A stretch of DNA of 64,000 nucleotides, from assembly GCA_947164985.1 (NCBI GenBank), contig CAMUYI010000002.1, forward strand, positions 277,886 to 341,885. Reading direction: 5' to 3'. The stretch comes from an uncultured Bacteroidales bacterium (GTDB lineage: Bacteria > Bacteroidota > Bacteroidia > Bacteroidales > Paludibacteraceae). This document shows positions 39,136 to 49,642 of the stretch, in pieces. The notes under the pieces were generated by a model. The model saw only the letters and a list, made by a program, of their open reading frames with translations. It did no database searches and was not told the origin of the DNA. The first letter of the stretch is position 1, and each line of letters begins with the position of its first letter. The translations under genes were made by a program, and so were the position numbers.

Positions 39136-41133
39136 ATGCAAGACGAACGATATCTGCGCTTATTGAGCGAGAAATTTCCGAATTCTCAAGCTGTCATTTC
39201 CGAGTTGATAAACCTGCGTGCCATCCTGTCTTTACCGAAAGGGACGGAGCATTTTGTGAGTGATCTGCACGGCGAGTCGATGGCGTTCATTCATATGATC
39301 AAGAACGCTTCAGGAGTGGTGCGCAAGAAAGTCGATGAGGTATATGGCAACACGATTTCCGAAGAAGAGAAACGTGCGCTCTGCGCGTTGATATACTATC
39401 CGGACGAGCGTCTGGAGTTGATCAAGCGTTTCTATGCCGGCGAGAAAGTAGATGGAATATTAAATCTGAATTCTCAAATCTCAAATCTGAAATCTTTAGA
39501 TGAGTGGTATCGTACGCGCTTGCACCAAGTGGTAGAGGTAGCGCGGGCAGTGACGATCAAGTACAGTCGATCGAAAGTGCATAAGTTACTTCCTCCCGAC
39601 TACGCATATATCATCAAGGAGTTGCTGCACGAGACGAACCTGGAGCAGCACGACCGGAACACTTATTACAACGCTATCATCGATGCCATCATCGAGACCG
39701 GCAGTGCCGACCAACTCATCATCGTCATCTCCTATCTCATCCATTCGCTCACGATCGACACGCTGCATATAGTCGGCGATATCTTTGATAGAGGTTCCGG
39801 TGCGGCCAAGATCCTGGACGTGTTGGACACCGTACGTGACTATGATATCGAATGGGGAAACCACGATATCGAATGGATGGGAGCGATGGCCGGGAACATG
39901 GCATTGCTGGCGACCGTACTGCGCGTGAGTATCCGGTACGCCAATATCGAGACGCTTGAAGAGGGGTACGGAATCAATCTGTTGCCGCTGGCTAATTTCG
40001 CGATGACGGTATATGGCAATGATCCGTGTACGATCTGGCAGACCAAAGATTTTGAGAACAATCCGCGTCTGACCCGTTCGGCACAACTGATGGCTAAGAT
40101 GCATAAGGCGATTTCGATCATCCAGTTCAAACTTGAGGGTCAGACCGTACTGCGGCATCCGGAATGGCACATGGATGATCGCGCGATTCTCCATCATTTG
40201 ACAATGGACAATGGACATTGGACATTGGACGGTCAAGCGCTGCTTGACCAGAATCTGCCGACGATCGATCCGAAGGATCCGTATGCGCTGAGTAAGTATG
40301 AGCAAGATCTGATGAATCAGTTATGGCGTTCATTCCGCAAGAGCGAGAAGATGCAGAAGCATCTGAGGATGCTGTATGAACACGGATCACTCTATCTGGT
40401 TCGTAACGGTTTCCTACTCTATCACGCTGCGATTCCTCTGAATGCAGACGGTTCGTTCACTGAAGCCGATGTATGCGGAGAGCGCGTGAGCGGTAAGGCG
40501 CTGATGGACCGTACCGATGCTATCATTCGTCAGGCGTATTACGGAGAAGGCCAAGCGAAAACGGATGCGCTGGACTATATGCTTTATCTCTGGGAAGGCG
40601 CCAATTCGCCGCTCTACAACAAGGATAAGATGACCACTTTTGAGCGGTATTTCCTGCCGAAGGGTGAGGCTTGGGACGAACATAAGGGCGCATATTTCAC
40701 GCTGGCAGACGATGAGGAGATATGCAAGAAGATTCTTAAAGAATTCGGTCTTAATCCTGCGACGGGGCGCATTGTAAATGGTCACGTACCTGTTCGCACT
40801 ATAAAAGGCGAGACTCCGATGCGTGCCAACGGTAAGCGCTTCGTGATCGACGGCGGGTTCAGTAAGCCTTATCAGGAGAAGACAGGAATAGCCGGTTATA
40901 CGCTCATCTATAACAGCCACGGAATCCAACTCGTAGAGCACGAGAGTTTCGAGAGCCGCGAACAAGCGATCCTGTCGGGTAGCGATATTCATAGCCGCAC
41001 CCTACTCCAAGACTTTAGCGGCAAACGTATTCGTATCAAGGACACCGATAAAGGAAAAGAGTTGCTCGAGCAGATTAACAGTCTCGAACAACTCCTTGAG
41101 AACTATCGGAACGGTGTGTTCCGTGAACGCTAA
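39136..41133 (+). CDS. fbp: fructose-1,6-bisphosphatase class 3
   Basis: EHFVSDLHGESMAFIHMIKNASGVV; HIVGDIFDRGSGAAKILD; WGNHDIEWMGAMAGN. Confidence 0.93.
   Translation: MQDERYLRLLSEKFPNSQAVISELINLRAILSLPKGTEHFVSDLHGESMAFIHMIKNASGVVRKKVDEVYGNTISEEEKRALCALIYYPDERLELIKRFYAGEKVDGILNLNSQISNLKSLDEWYRTRLHQVVEVARAVTIKYSRSKVHKLLPPDYAYIIKELLHETNLEQHDRNTYYNAIIDAIIETGSADQLIIVISYLIHSLTIDTLHIVGDIFDRGSGAAKILDVLDTVRDYDIEWGNHDIEWMGAMAGNMALLATVLRVSIRYANIETLEEGYGINLLPLANFAMTVYGNDPCTIWQTKDFENNPRLTRSAQLMAKMHKAISIIQFKLEGQTVLRHPEWHMDDRAILHHLTMDNGHWTLDGQALLDQNLPTIDPKDPYALSKYEQDLMNQLWRSFRKSEKMQKHLRMLYEHGSLYLVRNGFLLYHAAIPLNADGSFTEADVCGERVSGKALMDRTDAIIRQAYYGEGQAKTDALDYMLYLWEGANSPLYNKDKMTTFERYFLPKGEAWDEHKGAYFTLADDEEICKKILKEFGLNPATGRIVNGHVPVRTIKGETPMRANGKRFVIDGGFSKPYQEKTGIAGYTLIYNSHGIQLVEHESFESREQAILSGSDIHSRTLLQDFSGKRIRIKDTDKGKELLEQINSLEQLLENYRNGVFRER
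39462..39496. repeat. 7-nt tandem repeat in-frame in fbp
   Basis: AAATCTG AATTCTC AAATCTC AAATCTG AAATCTT. Confidence 0.8.
40201..40228. repeat. 7-nt tandem repeat in-frame in fbp
   Basis: ACAATGG ACAATGG ACATTGG ACATTGG. Confidence 0.85.
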
Positions 41134-41136
41134 GCG

Positions 41137-42177
41137 TTATAATTTTTCGCGCATCTTTTTATTGAAAAGCCGTGAGCCCTGCAGGTGATTACCATACGGG
41201 GCTATGTCAAACGTGACATTCGGCAGATCGCGGAAGCAACGTTGTAAATGCTCCGCACAACGGATCGTGACCACTTCGTCCTGCGTAGAATGGAAGACAT
41301 AGAGCGGTGCTTTCGGCGTCCAGGACGGACAGATCGTATCGACTACGATGCTCGATCGCTTAAGACCTTCATAGAAACGCGCGACCTCCGGATTATTCTT
41401 ATCCATGCCGGCAGGTTTGAGCCAATGCTTCAAGTTATGGTTGAGGGTATGGATATAGACCTGCATCACCGAATATTTCTTATTCTCGAGATACCGCTGA
41501 TAGAGTTTTTCCGTAGCGGGTGTAAAGAATTCCGTGCGATCCAACTGCAAGTCATATGCCACATCCGTACCCACGACCATCAGGGGAATGAGTGCGGGCA
41601 TAGAGATGCGCTTACCGGCCATCGTCTCATCGTAGGTAACCGCCACGTCATAGGGTCCGTCGCCTACAAAACAACCCTTCACATGAATACGGTCCGCGTA
41701 CGCTTCTTCGATGACGCGCATGGTCCAGAGAGCCGAGAAACCACCTTGCGAGTAACCCATGATATAGATGCTATCGAGCGGGATATGGAGGTTCATCGTG
41801 TCTAACATAGTCTGCGCCGCCAGCACCATGTCGATGCCGTTGATGGCGGTTATTTCTCCCGCCAGATAAGGATGGGGTCGATCGCCTGTGACGCCATAAC
41901 CGATATAATCAGGCACAAGCAACACGTAGTCCTCGCTGAAGAGCGACACTTCGTAGGTCGGCTTGATCGATGGCGCTTCATTATTGGACAAGATCGTATA
42001 ATGCGGAATGAGGATGATGCCTTTGGCGGGTTGGTCAGTCGGTATGGTAACCAGCCCGGAAAGCGTGATCGAGTCGCCGTATTGGTCCACAGAGGGATAC
42101 AGCAGCGATTCATGACGCGCTTGGGCCATCAGACCAAGCGTACATAGGAAACAGGCTATCAGCAGGTATTTACGCAT
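41137..42177 (-). CDS. secreted alpha/beta hydrolase (secretory lipase-like)
   Basis: Signal peptide; YIMGYSQGGFSALW (GxSxG); FHSTQDEVV; APYGNH. Confidence 0.8.
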   Translation of the reverse strand: MRKYLLIACFLCTLGLMAQARHESLLYPSVDQYGDSITLSGLVTIPTDQPAKGIILIPHYTILSNNEAPSIKPTYEVSLFSEDYVLLVPDYIGYGVTGDRPHPYLAGEITAINGIDMVLAAQTMLDTMNLHIPLDSIYIMGYSQGGFSALWTMRVIEEAYADRIHVKGCFVGDGPYDVAVTYDETMAGKRISMPALIPLMVVGTDVAYDLQLDRTEFFTPATEKLYQRYLENKKYSVMQVYIHTLNHNLKHWLKPAGMDKNNPEVARFYEGLKRSSIVVDTICPSWTPKAPLYVFHSTQDEVVTIRCAEHLQRCFRDLPNVTFDIAPYGNHLQGSRLFNKKMREKL

Positions 42178-43031
42178 TATACTAAAGCTTTGACGAGTTG
42201 TTCGGTAGAACCGGGCAGTAAGTCTATCGGAGCCAGTTCAATCATAGTCTTGGCGCCGTAGTCTCCGCGTTCCTTGAGACGGATCGCAGCACGGGCACAA
42301 GACACGAGCACCTGACCGGTGAGGGCCGGATTATTGATCGTCATATTGAACTCAAAACGCTGGTTATGGGTATCTCCGGAGACACCATTGCGGATGAGGT
42401 TGACGCCATGCGCGACATTGTTAAGGGCATCCACGCTCTCGACGGGAATGACATGAGTCTCATCGTGTGCGAAATAGTCATCGGCAAGGATAGCCGCTTC
42501 GACGGTCTTGAAATCAGCACCTTCTTCCAATTCGATATAGACCATGCGACGATGAATACCGGTTCCCAACGGAATGGTCATAGAGAGCGCATTCTTAACG
42601 CCCTTGATGGCCTTGGCTGCCACCGTGTGACCCATCGAACGCCCGGGACCGAAGTTGGTGTAGGTCAGACCTTTCGGTGCGAGTGCCATAAGGATGGCGC
42701 GAACCATCGAGTCTGAACCCGGATCCCATCCGGCGGAGATGATGCTGACGGCTTTATTGGTCTTGCATACAGGGTCTAAGGCGCTACGGAGCGACCAAAT
42801 CTGACCATGGATATCGAAGCTATCAACGGTACAGATACCACGCGCCGCCAGGACGGTCGCAAACTTTTGCACTTCGCGCGTCGGCGTACAGATAAGGACG
42901 GCATCGGCATCGATGCAATCCAGACAATCATTATGATGATAAATACCGGCCAACTCCATATCGGGAGCAGCCTTAATGGCTTCTTCGGCAGCACGGCCGA
43001 TATTACCATAACCTAAAATGGCGATTCGCAT
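42177..43031 (-). CDS. ddh: meso-diaminopimelate dehydrogenase
   Basis: MRIAILGYGNIGRAAEEAI; SAGWDPGSDSMVRAI; FGPGRSMGHTVAAKAI. Confidence 0.92.
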   Translation of the reverse strand: MRIAILGYGNIGRAAEEAIKAAPDMELAGIYHHNDCLDCIDADAVLICTPTREVQKFATVLAARGICTVDSFDIHGQIWSLRSALDPVCKTNKAVSIISAGWDPGSDSMVRAILMALAPKGLTYTNFGPGRSMGHTVAAKAIKGVKNALSMTIPLGTGIHRRMVYIELEEGADFKTVEAAILADDYFAHDETHVIPVESVDALNNVAHGVNLIRNGVSGDTHNQRFEFNMTINNPALTGQVLVSCARAAIRLKERGDYGAKTMIELAPIDLLPGSTEQLVKALV

Positions 43032-43032
43032 A

Positions 43033-44877
43033 TTACTCTACTGTTACTGATTTAGCTAAATTACGGGGTTGATCGACATCGCAACCTTTGACGACGGCGA
43101 TGTGGTATGCCAACAATTGGAGCGGGATGACAGTGAGGAGCGGCGTGAGGCACTCTTCGGTCTGCGGCACTTCGATGATATAGTCGGCTATTTTGCTGAC
43201 CAATTCATCTCCTTCTGTCACGACGGCTATCACCCTACCCTTACGGGCCTTGATCTCCTGGATATTACTTACCACTTTCTCGTAGGTACCACAATGCGGC
43301 GCGACTACAACGACCGGCATCTCTTGCGATATGAGAGCGATCGGTCCGTGTTTCATCTCAGCTGCAGGATAACCTTCGGCATGGATATAAGAGATCTCTT
43401 TGAGTTTGAGGGCGCCTTCCATAGCTACCGGGAAATTATATCCGCGGCCAAGATAGATAAAGTTCTGCGCGTAGGTAAAGGTCTTGGCAAAATCAGAGAT
43501 ACGTTTGTTCTGCCCCAATACGCGTTCGATCTTATCGGGTATCTGACCCAACTCACGCACAATACGGAGGTACTGCTCTTCGGTCATCGTACCTTTTGCT
43601 TTTCCGATACAAAGGGCGAGCATAGTGAGGGCAACGACCTGCGCCGTAAAGGCCTTGGTTGAAGCGACACCGATCTCCGGGCCAACATGGGTATAACAAC
43701 CGCTATCAGAGACACGCGGGATAGAAGCACCGACCACATTGCATATCGAGAAGATGAAGGCACCTTTGGATTTCGCCAGTTGGATAGCGGCGAGCGTATC
43801 GGCCGTCTCACCGGATTGCGAGATGGCGATGACCACATCATCTTTGTTAATCACAGGTTTGCGATACCGGAACTCAGACGAGTACTCCACTTCAACCGGT
43901 ATCTGCGCGAACTCCTCGATGGCGTACATGGCAATCAGGCCGGCATGCCAACTCGTACCGCACGCTGTGATGATGATGCGTTTGGCATTGAGGAAACGAT
44001 CCTTATTATCAATGAATCCGGAGAGGGCGATATTATCCTGACGCACGTTGACACGTCCTCGCATCGAGTCCGTGAGCGTACGCGGCTGTTCAAAGATCTC
44101 CTTGAGCATGAAATGCGGGTAACCGCCTTTCTCGAGTTGGCTCAGCGAGAGTTCGAGGCGCTTGATCTCCGGGGTCTTGGTGACATTATTGATGGTCGTG
44201 ATATCCACTTCTTCGCCTATACGCAAGGACACCACTTCCTCATCATCGATATAGATCACTTTATCGGTATATTCGACGATAGGCGTGGCATCGGAAGCAA
44301 GGAAATACTCGTTCTCACCGATACCGACTACCAGCGGTGAACCCTTGCGGGCCGCGATGAGGGTGTCAGGATGGGTCTTATCGAGGATGGCGATGGCGTA
44401 GGCACCGATGACTTGCTGAAGAGCCAGTTGGACAGCCGTCTTAAGGTCGACGTGTTGGTTAACCTGCGTATATTCAACGAGTTGCACGAGCACTTCGGTG
44501 TCGGTGTCGGACTTAAAGGTATAACCCTGCTCCATGAGTCCGGCCTTGAGAACCGCATAGTTCTCAATGATACCATTATGGATGATCGCCAAGCGCTCCG
44601 ACTCGGAATAATGCGGATGGGCATTGACCGTATTGGGTTCACCATGGGTAGCCCAACGGGTATGAGCGATACCGATACTACCTTCCGTATCTTTCTCGGC
44701 ACAGAAAGCCTCCAATTCAGCTACCTTGCCTTTGGCTTTATAGACATTGAGTTGACCGGCTTCGTTAATGAGCGCGACACCCGCACTGTCATAACCGCGG
44801 TACTCAAGACGATGCAAACCTTTAATCAAAATCGGATACGCTTTGCGTTTACCGATATATCCAACTATTCCACACAT
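43033..44877 (-). CDS. glmS: glutamine--fructose-6-phosphate aminotransferase
   Basis: MCGIVGYIGKRKAYPILIKGLHRLEYRGYDSAG; C-term DQPRNLAKSVTVE. Confidence 0.97.
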   Translation of the reverse strand: MCGIVGYIGKRKAYPILIKGLHRLEYRGYDSAGVALINEAGQLNVYKAKGKVAELEAFCAEKDTEGSIGIAHTRWATHGEPNTVNAHPHYSESERLAIIHNGIIENYAVLKAGLMEQGYTFKSDTDTEVLVQLVEYTQVNQHVDLKTAVQLALQQVIGAYAIAILDKTHPDTLIAARKGSPLVVGIGENEYFLASDATPIVEYTDKVIYIDDEEVVSLRIGEEVDITTINNVTKTPEIKRLELSLSQLEKGGYPHFMLKEIFEQPRTLTDSMRGRVNVRQDNIALSGFIDNKDRFLNAKRIIITACGTSWHAGLIAMYAIEEFAQIPVEVEYSSEFRYRKPVINKDDVVIAISQSGETADTLAAIQLAKSKGAFIFSICNVVGASIPRVSDSGCYTHVGPEIGVASTKAFTAQVVALTMLALCIGKAKGTMTEEQYLRIVRELGQIPDKIERVLGQNKRISDFAKTFTYAQNFIYLGRGYNFPVAMEGALKLKEISYIHAEGYPAAEMKHGPIALISQEMPVVVVAPHCGTYEKVVSNIQEIKARKGRVIAVVTEGDELVSKIADYIIEVPQTEECLTPLLTVIPLQLLAYHIAVVKGCDVDQPRNLAKSVTVE

Positions 44878-44882
44878 AATTT

Positions 44883-44917
44883 AATGTACAATGTACAATT
44901 TACAATTTACAATTTTG
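44883..44917. repeat. 7-nt tandem repeat in glmS 5' UTR
   Basis: AATGTAC x2, AATTTAC x2, AATTTTG. Confidence 0.85.
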
Positions 44918-44922
44918 CGGTG

Positions 44923-44953
44923 CAAAATTACTATATTTTTTTGAATTATGCAA
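44923..44953 (-). promoter_or_regulatory. promoter of glmS, overlapping the 3' end of dapL
   Basis: TTG-N20-TAATTTTG on minus strand; -33 box inside dapL codons next to the stop. Confidence 0.7.
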
Positions 44954-46109
44954 GCGTTTTCATTCTTTTTAGTGCTTCTTCGACATCTTTTCTATTGGAG
45001 AAGGCCGAAAAACGCACAAATCCTTGTCCGGCATCGCCGAATCCGACTCCCGGCGTACAGACGACCTGACATTGATTAAGCAAGCAGTCAAAGAACGCCC
45101 ATGAGTCTATATGGCCGGGCGTCTTGCACCATATATAGGGTGCGTTTTTGCCTCCATAGACCGTGTATCCCAAAGTGCGCAAACCCTCTGAGAGGATGCG
45201 AGCCGTCTGTTTATAATAGGCCAGATTAGTCGCTATACCTTGCTTCCCCTCGTGTGTATAGGTAGCCAATGCGGCGCGTTGGGCGATATAGGAAGCGCCG
45301 TTGAATTTGGTGCACTGTCTGCGCGACCACATCGCCTGCAGTCCTGTTGCTTTCGGCACGACGGTATAACCGCACCGTACCGCTGTAAATCCGGCCGTCT
45401 TACTGAAACTACGAATCTCAATTGCTACCTCTTCTGCGCCCTCTATCTCATAGATTGAATATGGTATATCCGGGTCATCGATAAAGGCCTCGTACGCGGC
45501 ATCAAAGAGGATAATGCTATGGTTCGTACGGGCATATTCAACCCACCGCGCCAACTCGTCCCGCGTCAGCACCGTACCGGTAGGATTATTGGGAAAACAG
45601 AGGTAGATAATATCGGCTTTTTGTGCAGGCAGGTCTGGATAGAAATTATTCTGCTCCAAACACGGCAGCCAGACGATTTCTCTTCCGGCCATGCGGTTCG
45701 TATCCACATAGGCGGGATAGGACGGCTCTAAGATCGCGACGGTATTGGCGGTATCGAACAGCTCACTGAGGTTACCCAGGTCACTGCCGGCACCGTCACT
45801 GATGAAGACCTCTTCGGGTATGAGGCAGATGCCGAGTGGCGTATAGTCATTGTCGATGATCGCTTGTCGGAGCCAATGATAGCCCTGTTCGGGACCATAC
45901 CCGCGGAAGGTCTCCGCATGCGCCAGATCCTCCACGGCACGATGCATCGCATCGATGATGACCGGCGGTAAAGGCAGCGTGACATCGCCTATGCCGAGAC
46001 GTAAGACGTGCGCATCAGGATGCACTTGCTGATAAGCCTGCGTACGGTTCGCTATCTCTGTAAAGAGATAACTGCCTTTGAGTTGCTGTAAATGCGTATT
46101 AATTTGCAT
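44946..46109 (-). CDS. dapL: LL-diaminopimelate aminotransferase
   Basis: GSYLFTEIANRTQAYQQVHPDAHVLRLGIGDVTLPLPP; FSKTAGFTAVRCGYTVVP. Confidence 0.92.
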   Translation of the reverse strand: MQINTHLQQLKGSYLFTEIANRTQAYQQVHPDAHVLRLGIGDVTLPLPPVIIDAMHRAVEDLAHAETFRGYGPEQGYHWLRQAIIDNDYTPLGICLIPEEVFISDGAGSDLGNLSELFDTANTVAILEPSYPAYVDTNRMAGREIVWLPCLEQNNFYPDLPAQKADIIYLCFPNNPTGTVLTRDELARWVEYARTNHSIILFDAAYEAFIDDPDIPYSIYEIEGAEEVAIEIRSFSKTAGFTAVRCGYTVVPKATGLQAMWSRRQCTKFNGASYIAQRAALATYTHEGKQGIATNLAYYKQTARILSEGLRTLGYTVYGGKNAPYIWCKTPGHIDSWAFFDCLLNQCQVVCTPGVGFGDAGQGFVRFSAFSNRKDVEEALKRMKTLA

Positions 46110-46878
46110 ACCATTCTCCCCTAAAAACTTCGGTTGCCGGACCGGTCATGAGGACCGGAGAGGTATTGTCTTTCCATTGGATGAGTAAGTCCCCGCCGGG
46201 CAGATGAACGGTGACTTTCCGTTCGGTCAAGCCATGATAGATAACAGCCACCGCAGAGGCACAAGCCCCGGTACCGCAAGCGAGCGTCTCCCCGGAACCG
46301 CGTTCGATGACGCGTACATCAATTTCATGCTTGTTACGCACATGGACGAACTCGATATTCGTGTTAGTCGGCATATGCGGTATCGTATCTCGGAAGAAGA
46401 CAGCATGGGGATTACCCATGTTGACGGACGTAAAACCGATTGGATCCAAGCCGCTTTGGATAGAGTCCGGCCGAATGATCGGTTTACCCATGTTCACGGT
46501 GACCAGATCTACCCGCTCTTGCATCACATGCAAAGACAAGGACCGGATACCGGCGAGCGTCTCGATCTGCATATGTACATCGCGGCATAAACCACTCTCG
46601 TACAGGTATTTAGCGACGCAGCGTATGGCATTCCCACACATCTCTGCTTCCGAGCCGTCGGCATTGAAGATCCGCATGCGTGCGTCTGCCACTTTGGAGG
46701 GCAAAATCAGCACGAGTCCGTCGGAACCGATACCGAAATGGCGATCGGAGACGGCACGCGCTAAAGCCGCCAAATCAGTCTTGGCAATGATTTCAGCCGT
46801 GGTCTTCGGAAAACAGTCTATATAGACATAGTCGTTTCCCAGCCCGTGCATCTTGATAAAAGTAAGGTTCATATACAT
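46099..46878 (-). CDS. dapF: diaminopimelate epimerase
   Basis: FIKMHGLGNDYVYID; ADGSEAEMCGNAIRCVAKYLYE; GSGETLACGTGACASAV. Confidence 0.97.
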   Translation of the reverse strand: MYMNLTFIKMHGLGNDYVYIDCFPKTTAEIIAKTDLAALARAVSDRHFGIGSDGLVLILPSKVADARMRIFNADGSEAEMCGNAIRCVAKYLYESGLCRDVHMQIETLAGIRSLSLHVMQERVDLVTVNMGKPIIRPDSIQSGLDPIGFTSVNMGNPHAVFFRDTIPHMPTNTNIEFVHVRNKHEIDVRVIERGSGETLACGTGACASAVAVIYHGLTERKVTVHLPGGDLLIQWKDNTSPVLMTGPATEVFRGEWYAN

Positions 46879-48464
46879 GCTGCTATAAAATCCAAGAATA
46901 AAGGATGCGGATGCAAGACCGTCGAACTATATTCTGGATGAAATTGTGTCCCGATATACCACCGTAATGAAGGAATCTCCATGATTTCCACTAATTGTGA
47001 ATCGGGATTGATGCCTGCACATTTCATTCCGTAACGTTCAAACTCATCCTTATAGTTATTATTAAATTCATAACGATGACGATGTCGTTCTTTAATCAGC
47101 ATTTTACCGTGATACGCCTTGACCGTGCGGCTGTCTTTTACCAGCGAACACGCATAGGCGCCCAAACGCATCGTTCCACCTTTCTGTGTGACATGCTTCT
47201 GTTCCGCCATCATGTCAATGACATTATGCGAGGTCGACTCGTCCATCTCACTACTGTTGGCATCGTGGTAGCCCAACACATTACGGGCGAATTCGATCAC
47301 CATCATCTGGAAGCCCAAACAGATACCAAATGTAGGTATATCGTGCGTGCGAGTATATTCTGCAGCTAGGATTTTACCCTCTATACCTCGTTGTCCGAAA
47401 CCCGGACAGATGACGATACCTGCCATGCCGGCAAGTTGTTTGGATACGTTCTCGCGCGTGATAAACTCACTGTTGATAAAATGGATCTGCACCTTATAAC
47501 CTCTGTACGTACCCGCGTGTGCAAGACTCTCACGAATACTCTTGTATGCATCTTGCAGGTCGTATTTACCCACCAGACCTATATGGAGTATTTCCTCTGC
47601 ACGTTTGCGGCAATCCAAGAAGTCCAACCATGATTTCAAATCAGGCTTTGCCGGCCGTTTGATGCCCATCTTATGCAAAATAACCTCGTCCAAATGATGC
47701 TCATACATATTGATCGGCACTTCATAAATACTAGGCAGATCCTGACTCTGAATCACGGCCTCTGTGGCTACATTGCAGAAATGCGCCACTTTGGTTCTCA
47801 ACTCATCGCCCAGATGATGCTCGGTACGCAAAATAAGTACCTCGGGCTGAATACCCAAGCCCTGTAACTGCTTGACGCTGGTCTGTGTTGGTTTGGTCTT
47901 CAGCTCATCTGCAGCTGCCAAGTACGGTACGTAGGTAAGGTGCACATTAAGCGCCCGTTGCGGACCAAGTTCCCATCGTAACTGACGGATAGCTTCCAAG
48001 AAAGGCTGACTTTCGATATCGCCTATCGTACCGCCTATCTCCGTAATAACGAAGTCAAACGGTTGTTTGGAAGCATTTAGCAGAATACGTCGTTTGATCT
48101 CGTCCGTAATATGCGGTACGACCTGTATCGTCTTGCCCAGATAGTCTCCACGACGCTCTTTCTCTATCACACTCAGATAGATACGTCCGGTGGTCACACT
48201 ATTGTCGCGCGTGGTCTCTATACCCGTAAATCGCTCATAGTGCCCGAGGTCAAGGTCGGTCTCCATACCGTCCGCCGTCACGTAACACTCGCCGTGCTCG
48301 TACGGATTCAATGTGCCCGGGTCGATGTTTATATAGGGATCGAACTTCTGAATCGTTATCCGATACCCACGCGCCTGGAGTAACTTACCCAAGGATGCCG
48401 AGATGATACCCTTTCCTAACGAAGAAGCAACTCCTCCAGTGATAAAAATATACTTTGTTTCCAT
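46869..48464 (-). CDS. pyrG: CTP synthase
   Basis: KYIFITGGVASSLGKGIISASLGKLLQARGY; FGICLGFQMMVIEFARNV. Confidence 0.98.
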   Translation of the reverse strand: METKYIFITGGVASSLGKGIISASLGKLLQARGYRITIQKFDPYINIDPGTLNPYEHGECYVTADGMETDLDLGHYERFTGIETTRDNSVTTGRIYLSVIEKERRGDYLGKTIQVVPHITDEIKRRILLNASKQPFDFVITEIGGTIGDIESQPFLEAIRQLRWELGPQRALNVHLTYVPYLAAADELKTKPTQTSVKQLQGLGIQPEVLILRTEHHLGDELRTKVAHFCNVATEAVIQSQDLPSIYEVPINMYEHHLDEVILHKMGIKRPAKPDLKSWLDFLDCRKRAEEILHIGLVGKYDLQDAYKSIRESLAHAGTYRGYKVQIHFINSEFITRENVSKQLAGMAGIVICPGFGQRGIEGKILAAEYTRTHDIPTFGICLGFQMMVIEFARNVLGYHDANSSEMDESTSHNVIDMMAEQKHVTQKGGTMRLGAYACSLVKDSRTVKAYHGKMLIKERHRHRYEFNNNYKDEFERYGMKCAGINPDSQLVEIMEIPSLRWYIGTQFHPEYSSTVLHPHPLFLDFIAACI

Positions 48465-49636
48465 TATGCCAATGCTGTCTTAATACGGTGCATAGCTTCG
48501 ATAATAGCTTCGTTTCCAATAGCAAAGGACAGACGGATACACGATGGATCACCGAATGCCGAACCAGGCACAACAGCCACATGCGCCTTCTCCAGTAACA
48601 TTTCGGCCACCTCGTCTCCATTACCGATCGCGCTCACATCCGGGAAAAGATAAAAAGCACCATGTGGCTCTACAAAACGCCATCCTTTCACTTCGCGTGC
48701 CAAGCGACAAATAAGATCTCGTCTTTCTTGAAATTCCGCTCGCAAATACGATACGCTTTCTTGATCTGCTGTCAAGGCTGCTTCTGCCGCTTTTTGAGCT
48801 ATCATCGTCGCGCATGTAAACTGCTGGCTCTGCAATCGGGTACATGCAGCAATAAATGAGGTATTCTTGCACATCATCCACCCGATTCGATAGCCTGTCA
48901 TCGCATAGGTTTTACTGACACCATTCACAACAATAAGACGTTCCGCCAAATCCGTATAATATGCCCAACTACGTGCCGTCGTGCCGTACGTCAAGCCGTT
49001 ATATATCTCATCTGACAGAATCGATATCTCCGGATACTCCCACAACACAGCAACTATCTCATCCATACGTGAGTCCGAATAGATAGTGCCTGTCGGGTTA
49101 TTGGGAGAACAAAGGATAATGAGACGTGTATGGGAAGTAATGGCATCTCGTAACTGTGCTGCTGTCAAACAGTAGTTTTCTTGAGCAGTAGTAGGAATAC
49201 TTATCACCTTTCCACCTGCCAATTTAACCATCTCTCCATAACTCACCCAACTCGGAGTTGGAATGATCACCTCATCTCCTTCATTAATGATCGTTTGTAT
49301 CGCATTGAAGATAGCAGCTTTTGCACCCACAGAAACGATCACATCCTCCGCTTGCCATGTTATCGCATTGCCATCAAAAGCATTTTGATGCTTGGCGATC
49401 GCCTGACGTAAGGAAGAAATTCCCGGTACAGGACCATAATGAGACCAGTTATCCGCAATAGCTTGCTGAGCTGCCTTTTGGATGAACAAAGGTGTGGGTT
49501 GGTCGGGTTCACCAAGAGACATATTGATTACATCCACTCCCTGTTCCTGCAACGCCCGACAGCGAGCGGCCATCGCCAAGCTCTGAGAAACCGATATCTG
49601 TTGTATTCTATGAGCGATCTGCATTTCAGATTTCAA
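48464..49636 (-). CDS. PLP-dependent aminotransferase class I/II (aspartate aminotransferase-like)
   Basis: MSLGEPDQPTP; VNGVSKTYAMTGYRIGWMM. Confidence 0.9.
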   Translation of the reverse strand: MKSEMQIAHRIQQISVSQSLAMAARCRALQEQGVDVINMSLGEPDQPTPLFIQKAAQQAIADNWSHYGPVPGISSLRQAIAKHQNAFDGNAITWQAEDVIVSVGAKAAIFNAIQTIINEGDEVIIPTPSWVSYGEMVKLAGGKVISIPTTAQENYCLTAAQLRDAITSHTRLIILCSPNNPTGTIYSDSRMDEIVAVLWEYPEISILSDEIYNGLTYGTTARSWAYYTDLAERLIVVNGVSKTYAMTGYRIGWMMCKNTSFIAACTRLQSQQFTCATMIAQKAAEAALTADQESVSYLRAEFQERRDLICRLAREVKGWRFVEPHGAFYLFPDVSAIGNGDEVAEMLLEKAHVAVVPGSAFGDPSCIRLSFAIGNEAIIEAMHRIKTALA

Positions 49637-49642
49637 TTTAAT
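49622..49642. repeat. short 7-nt repeat at glnN/aminotransferase junction
   Basis: CATTTCA GATTTCA ATTTAAT. Confidence 0.4.
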
